Below are positions 59,607 to 64,000 of a DNA stretch of 64,000 nucleotides, piece after piece. A model generated the notes under the pieces. It ran no database searches. It was not told the DNA's origin and worked only from the letters and a program-made list of their open reading frames with translations. Source of the DNA: Bdellovibrio bacteriovorus. GTDB taxonomy: Bacteria > Bdellovibrionota > Bdellovibrionia > Bdellovibrionales > Bdellovibrionaceae. The stretch is from the NCBI RefSeq assembly GCF_001592755.1, contig NZ_LUKF01000003.1, forward strand, positions 124,001-188,000. The letters run 5' to 3'. The position numbers and the translations under genes are program-made. How positions within the stretch are numbered: the first letter of the stretch is position 1; every line of letters starts with the position of its first letter.

Positions 59607-61914
59607 TTGGATAGAAATTTTAGAAAAGATTCGTTCGCACGCGACGAGTGAAGCCGGCCGTGAAGCCGTGATGGAAACAAAACCACTGGCTTCAAAAGAA
59701 CAAGCTTACCAAAGCTTTCAAGAAATCGCCGATGCCACAGAAGTTTTGAACCAAGGTATCCGCCCGTTCATGCAAAGCTTGGATCTTTATTCCACCTGGA
59801 TCACCCGCCTAAAAAAGCACGCCGTTTTAAAAACTTTAGAAATCAAAGACGTGCGCAGTTTCTGCTTAGAAGCCTTGGCTTTGAAAGAAGCTTTAAACAC
59901 GGTTGAAAACAACTGGGCACAGAAATTAGCCAGCAGCGTGATGAAAGCCGATGAGCCTTTATCCGCAATCGATCAAATTCTGACTCCGGGCGGAGAAATT
60001 CGCGCTGACGCCAGTGAAACTCTGTACCGTCTTTACAAAGAAAAAGAACGTCTGGCTCGCGAAGTGCAAACGACGCTGGATCGCTTGGTTAAAGCTCACA
60101 ACATGGAAAACGTACTTCAAGATAAGTACGTGACGACTCGCGATGGTCGCTGGGTCTTGCCTGTTCGCAGCGGCATGCAACATCACTTACCGGGAGTTAT
60201 TCACGGCTCTTCACAGACAAAACAAACTGTGTTCATGGAACCCGAAACCGTGATTCCGACGAACAATCGTCTGCGCCAAATTGAAGTCGAAATTGAAGAT
60301 GAGATCGAAAGACTTTTGACCGAGCTTTCAAGATATCTTTCGTCTAAAGCCAGTGAAATTGAAATCACACGCGAACTTCTGGAAGACGCCGACGTGCGTT
60401 TTTCTCAAGCGCAGTTTGCGACTTTGGTGGAAGCACACCCGATTGAGTTTTCTATCGACTCTTTAGAATTGATTGAAGCTCGTCACCCGCTTTTACAGCT
60501 TTCCGGCAAGAAAGTAGTTTCAAACTCGGTCCTTCTTGAGGGCAAAAAAGGGATCTTACTTCTAAGTGGTCCCAATGCCGGCGGTAAAACAGTTCTTTTG
60601 AAATCCATCGGTCTTGCAGCACAAATGGCCCGTTGTGGTCTTCCTATTTGTGCCAGCGAAACTTCGAAGCTTCCATTCTTTAAAGATATTCTTATCGGTA
60701 TTGGAGACGCGCAAAGTGTTGATGAAGAATTAAGTACATTTGCGGCTCACTTAAAAATCTTAAGCAAAGCAGCGGCTATGAAAGGCCGTGAAAATCTTAT
60801 TCTGATCGATGAGATCTGCGGATCCACTGATCCAGAAGAAGGAAGTGCCCTGGCAAGAAGCTTTATTGAAAGCTTTTCTTCAAACAACGTCTTTGCCGTT
60901 ATCACTTCGCACTTAGGGCCTTTGAAATCCGGATGGGACGAAGAAACGCGCGTTCTGAATGGCAGCTTAGAGTACGATCCTAAAACGGGTCGCCCGACTT
61001 ATCAATTTATCGCGGGTATTCCAGGCGATTCTTTGGCTATTCAAACTGCGAAACGCGTGGGTGTATCGCAAGCCATCGTACAAAGAGCTTTGGAAGTTCT
61101 AGCGCCCGCGACTCGTGCGCGCCTAGAGGGCTTAGAGCAAATCGAACAGCTCAAATCAGATATCAGCATTCTGCAAGATCATCTAAGAAAAGAAACGAAC
61201 AAGGCCTTAGAAACAAAACGCAAGTACGAAGGCTTGTTAGAGCAGTTCAATAAAGATAAAGAAGAGTGGCTGCAAAGAACTTTGAAAAAAGCCGAGCGTA
61301 AAGTCGAAGAAGCCATTGCTCAGGCGAAAGTCACAGAAACTTTCAAACGCCACACGGCTTTGCAAGAAATCAAATACAAGCTACCTGAAATCGTTAAAGC
61401 AAAACCGGTTACAACTCCAGGGGCTCCGGAAAACGCGGAAGAGTTTGCAAAAAAATTCCCGCCAGGATCCAAAGTCTATGTTCCGACTTTAAGTTCGGAT
61501 GGTATTGTACAAAGCACGCCGAATAACAAAGGCGAAGTCTTGGTTCTTTCAGGTTCTGTGCGTTTGCAACTTCACTGGCAGGATTTAAAACCTCCTGGAA
61601 AACCGCAAAACCCGACATCGCAATTGGTTCGTCAAAGTTCTTCTTTCACGGTGGCTTTAGCCGATGAAGATCGCACTTTGGATTTGCGCGGAAAAACAGT
61701 GGAAGATGCTTTGTCAGAACTGGAAGTGGCTTTAGATAAAGCGGCGACTTCGCGTGAAGACCGTTTGAAAGTCATTCATGGCCATGGCACTGAAGCCCTT
61801 AAAAAAGCGGTTCGCACTTACTTATCACGTTCCATCTATGTGAAAAAATGGAAAGCCGGTTCACCAGAAAGTGGTGGCGACGGTATTACCTGGGTTGAAA
61901 TCGGCGAAGCTTAA
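59584..61914 (+). CDS. mutS2: Endonuclease MutS2
   Basis: 776 residues. MutS core and lever, then ATPase with Walker A GPNAGGKTVLL and Walker B LILIDEICGSTDPEEGSA, followed by a helical clamp and a C-terminal Smr domain with LDLRGKTVEDAL and HGHGTEALKKAVR. MutS2 binds recombination intermediates and stalled or collided ribosomes in other species; the LDLR motif is the nuclease element. No MutL partner nearby. Overlaps lnt by 23 nt; the next gene starts 12 nt after its stop. Confidence 0.95.
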   Translation: MQDLVVLDWIEILEKIRSHATSEAGREAVMETKPLASKEQAYQSFQEIADATEVLNQGIRPFMQSLDLYSTWITRLKKHAVLKTLEIKDVRSFCLEALALKEALNTVENNWAQKLASSVMKADEPLSAIDQILTPGGEIRADASETLYRLYKEKERLAREVQTTLDRLVKAHNMENVLQDKYVTTRDGRWVLPVRSGMQHHLPGVIHGSSQTKQTVFMEPETVIPTNNRLRQIEVEIEDEIERLLTELSRYLSSKASEIEITRELLEDADVRFSQAQFATLVEAHPIEFSIDSLELIEARHPLLQLSGKKVVSNSVLLEGKKGILLLSGPNAGGKTVLLKSIGLAAQMARCGLPICASETSKLPFFKDILIGIGDAQSVDEELSTFAAHLKILSKAAAMKGRENLILIDEICGSTDPEEGSALARSFIESFSSNNVFAVITSHLGPLKSGWDEETRVLNGSLEYDPKTGRPTYQFIAGIPGDSLAIQTAKRVGVSQAIVQRALEVLAPATRARLEGLEQIEQLKSDISILQDHLRKETNKALETKRKYEGLLEQFNKDKEEWLQRTLKKAERKVEEAIAQAKVTETFKRHTALQEIKYKLPEIVKAKPVTTPGAPENAEEFAKKFPPGSKVYVPTLSSDGIVQSTPNNKGEVLVLSGSVRLQLHWQDLKPPGKPQNPTSQLVRQSSSFTVALADEDRTLDLRGKTVEDALSELEVALDKAATSREDRLKVIHGHGTEALKKAVRTYLSRSIYVKKWKAGSPESGGDGITWVEIGEA

Positions 61915-61925
61915 TTAAAGGTTCT

Positions 61926-63401
61926 ATGTTATTAACAGACTACAACATCTCTAGCTGGATATTTTCTAAGACGTTGAGTCTTTGTTATTTCATCGCCTTT
62001 CTTTCGCTTCTGCCTCAGCTTTTAGGCCTTTATGGACGCCAGGGCATTCTGTCGATCGACCATCTTTTGAATCTTTTAGATAAAGAGATGCGCGCCGAAA
62101 GATTTTACCACGTGCCGTCGGTGTTCTGGTTTGCCTCTTCGGATCTGGCTTTGAAAGCGGTTTGTTTCATCGGCATGACGGCGGCTTCGCTGGCATTCTT
62201 AGGATTCAGTCAAAGCATTATGTTTCTTATTTGCTTTGTCTGTTATCTTTCGTTTGTTAGCGCCGGACAGCTCTTTCTCAGTTACCAGTGGGACAGTCTG
62301 CTTTTAGAGTTTGGATTTTTAGGACTTTTCTTTGCACCGTTTGCTTGGGAGTGGCTGCCTTTAGGAGCGCACATTCTGCATCCCATTGTATACTTCATGG
62401 TGCTCTTTCTGCTTTTCAAGCTGATGTTCCTTTCGGGAGTAGTAAAGCTGGCAAATAAAGATCCCTATTGGAAAGATCTGTCGGCGCTTTCTTTCCACTT
62501 CTGGACACAACCGCTACCGACCCCGCTAGCCTACTTTGTTCATAAATTGCCTTCGGGTGTTCTGCGCTTTTGCACCATGGCCATGTTCTTTATCGAACTC
62601 GTCACGCCATTTTTTATTTTCTATCCCGGCCCTCTGCAAACAGCCGCCGTTATTCTTCTAATCACGTTGCAGATTCTTATCATCCTTACTGGCAACTATG
62701 GCTTCTTTAATATTTTAACTATCGGCCTTTGCTTAGGAGTACTTCCCGATTCAACATGGGGATTTAAGATTAATTGGGTCGAGAATACTCCGGTGTCCAC
62801 AGTCATGGCATTGGTACCACTTATTCTTGTTGTTCCCTCTTCCTTATTTTGGATTGCCAAAAGTTTGGCAGAAAAATCGAAGATGTGGGACTTCATGCTT
62901 CCTTACATGCGCTTTTTCTATCCGTTCCGAATTTGCAATCCGTACGGGCTTTTCGCAGTGATGACTCGCGTGCGACCCGAGCTTGTTTTAGAAGGAAGCA
63001 ATGATGGAGTTCATTGGGAAACTTATGAATTTAAACACAAGCCCACTTCTCTTAAAAAATTTCCCACGATTGTGGCTCCTCACCAGCCACGCCTAGATTG
63101 GCAGATGTGGTTTGCAGCTTTAGAGTCTTTCAACGAAAACTTGTGGCTGCAAAATCTGCTCACACGTATTTTCGAAGGTTCTCAAGATGTGTTGATGCTT
63201 TTTGAGAAAGACCCTTTTAAAGGACAGCCTCCCAAAGCCCTTCGTTTTCTTCGCTATGAATATAAGTTTTCGAGCTTTGCCGAACTTCGTAAAGACGGCG
63301 TCTGGTGGACCCGAGAGCTTATTGCTCCTTACGGTCCGGTCTTTCAAAGAGAAGAATTCACAGACGACGAAAGCTCTCAGAAAAATGCAGAAAGTCTTTA
63401 A
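61926..63401 (+). CDS. Lipase maturation factor family membrane protein
   Basis: 491 residues with eight or so transmembrane segments (about 15-310) and a C-terminal soluble domain of 170 residues. Family features: LYGRQGILSIDHLL, YQWDSLLLEFGFLGLF, MFLSGVVKLANKDPYWKDLSAL, FWTQPLPTPLAYFVHKLP, FRICNPYGLFAVMTRVRPELVLEGSNDG. It resembles LMF1/LMF2 of animals and similar bacterial proteins, whose biochemical role is not settled. It follows mutS2 by 11 nt and probably shares its transcript. Confidence 0.85.
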   Translation: MLLTDYNISSWIFSKTLSLCYFIAFLSLLPQLLGLYGRQGILSIDHLLNLLDKEMRAERFYHVPSVFWFASSDLALKAVCFIGMTAASLAFLGFSQSIMFLICFVCYLSFVSAGQLFLSYQWDSLLLEFGFLGLFFAPFAWEWLPLGAHILHPIVYFMVLFLLFKLMFLSGVVKLANKDPYWKDLSALSFHFWTQPLPTPLAYFVHKLPSGVLRFCTMAMFFIELVTPFFIFYPGPLQTAAVILLITLQILIILTGNYGFFNILTIGLCLGVLPDSTWGFKINWVENTPVSTVMALVPLILVVPSSLFWIAKSLAEKSKMWDFMLPYMRFFYPFRICNPYGLFAVMTRVRPELVLEGSNDGVHWETYEFKHKPTSLKKFPTIVAPHQPRLDWQMWFAALESFNENLWLQNLLTRIFEGSQDVLMLFEKDPFKGQPPKALRFLRYEYKFSSFAELRKDGVWWTRELIAPYGPVFQREEFTDDESSQKNAESL

Positions 63402-63616
63402 GCGCAGACTTTCGTTTCGTCTCAGCCTGAGAACGCTTACGCAAAAGTGACACTCCAAGTGCGGCACTCCCCTATAAGTTTGACGGACCACTTTGAGATC
63501 GTTTCACTGTGAGAAGCCTGCGTTCTGCAAGTCATTGAAAACACGTCGAAATCAACTTTGTTTCAGAGTGAAATATGGCACCACCATTGCTTTAGTACTA
63601 TGGCATAGGGGGCTAT
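63402..63616. other. Gap before the terminal lipoprotein gene
   Basis: 215 bases with no gene seen. The sequence just before the next start has the ribosome binding site AGGGGG; no clear promoter hexamers stand out. Confidence 0.4.
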
Positions 63617-64000
63617 ATGAAAAATTCAAAACAACTTCTAACAACGATCCTGGTACTGACTGCAACTGCACTATTAACAGCTTGCGGATCTTCAAACACT
63701 GCGGGATCTTCGGATTTTTCTAGCCGCGTGGTAGATACAGGCACTTCATCTTCAACGAAGTCTGTAGCTTACTGCAACCAACGTTCTGCTAACGACATCA
63801 CTGCAAAACTAAAAGCATACACTGACAATAGCAACTATGTTCGCATGGACTTTGTCTACGCTCGCTTGACTTCATTGCCTGCGACTTTCAAAAGCGATTC
63901 TTCATACATCTCTATGTGGAAGTGGTTGGCAAACTCTTCAGGCAGCACTCAATTGGATAACACTCCACTTCAATTCATCATCGTTCACCCAACAACAGGT
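63617..64000 (+). CDS. Lipoprotein, N-terminal part (cut by window end)
   Basis: ATG 63617 follows AGGGGGC. 128 residues are visible before the edge. The signal peptide is MKNSKQLLTTILVLTATALLTAC with the lipobox at the Cys. The mature part is Ser-rich first (SSNTAGSSDFSSRVVDTG), then a more ordered segment (AYCNQRSANDITAKLKAYTD; YVRMDFVYARLTSLPATF). No stop and no domain recognised. Confidence 0.75.
   Translation, partial: MKNSKQLLTTILVLTATALLTACGSSNTAGSSDFSSRVVDTGTSSSTKSVAYCNQRSANDITAKLKAYTDNSNYVRMDFVYARLTSLPATFKSDSSYISMWKWLANSSGSTQLDNTPLQFIIVHPTTG

Noticed and set aside
1..64000. CRISPR arrays, rRNA genes, chromosomal origin
   Set aside because: No regularly spaced direct repeats of CRISPR size, no rRNA sequence and no dnaA-box cluster were seen.

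Overview
The window looks like a chromosomal segment of a Bdellovibrio-type predatory bacterium (Bdellovibrionota). This is inferred from the gene content: type IV pilin, Lys/Ala-rich SWIB protein, ABC-F, ClpS/ClpA, lipase-maturation-factor-like membrane protein, many small lipoproteins and zinc-ribbon proteins. No rRNA is present. The only RNA gene I can support is tRNA-Asp(GTC) at 6435-6511 (minus strand). Base composition was not computed.

Layout. 1-2.9 kb is the right end of a prophage or integrated element: the end of a virion-like gene, a run of small membrane proteins, a membrane-anchored lytic transglycosylase, and a short tyrosine recombinase on the opposite strand. 3.1-6.2 kb is accessory: a BspA-like repeat lipoprotein and an SF1 helicase, ending at tRNA-Asp. 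6.7-36.3 kb is mostly housekeeping: copper-type HMA protein, response regulator, oligoribonuclease, AlkC-like glycosylase, AhcY, methionine aminopeptidase, SWIB protein, J-domain protein, histidine kinase, EttA, BolA, ParA-like ATPase, RluA-like synthase, UvrD/Rep helicase, fumarase, two Dus enzymes, Acs, and a YeeE/YedE pair facing a persulfide-dioxygenase-like hydrolase. One intact insertion sequence (20451-21417) sits exactly on the stop codon of the RluA-like gene. 36.4-47.4 kb carries dnaK and dnaJ on the minus strand, split by about 8 kb of plus-strand accessory genes. 47.5-64 kb holds pilA with a TPR partner, clpS-clpA, htpX, a lipoprotein transglycosylase, a subtilisin-like protease, lnt-mutS2-LMF and the start of a lipoprotein cut by the window edge.

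The best candidate for an undescribed system is 39036-42670: a YqcI/YcgG-type (GntA/DcsA-like) N-hydroxylase, a DUF1989 protein, a protein with two complete ferritin-like diiron sites in tandem, and a FabD-like acyltransferase. All lie on one strand with overlapping or close-set genes. The acyltransferase is interrupted by one extra T, at a site that resembles the prfB +1 frameshift signal. The cluster looks like a small specialised-metabolite pathway acting on a guanidino or amino group. The next gene (DUF3857-transglutaminase-TPR) is bracketed by two same-orientation copies of a structured repeat of about 67 bp.

Other signals: RpoH-like promoters before dnaK and dnaJ with matching architecture; three genes that look leaderless; a three-copy palindromic repeat family with compensating stem changes; a MITE-like 180-bp element after ahcY; a 16-bp perfect hairpin in a divergent promoter gap; and a hydrophobic 36-residue peptide with a perfect ribosome binding site.
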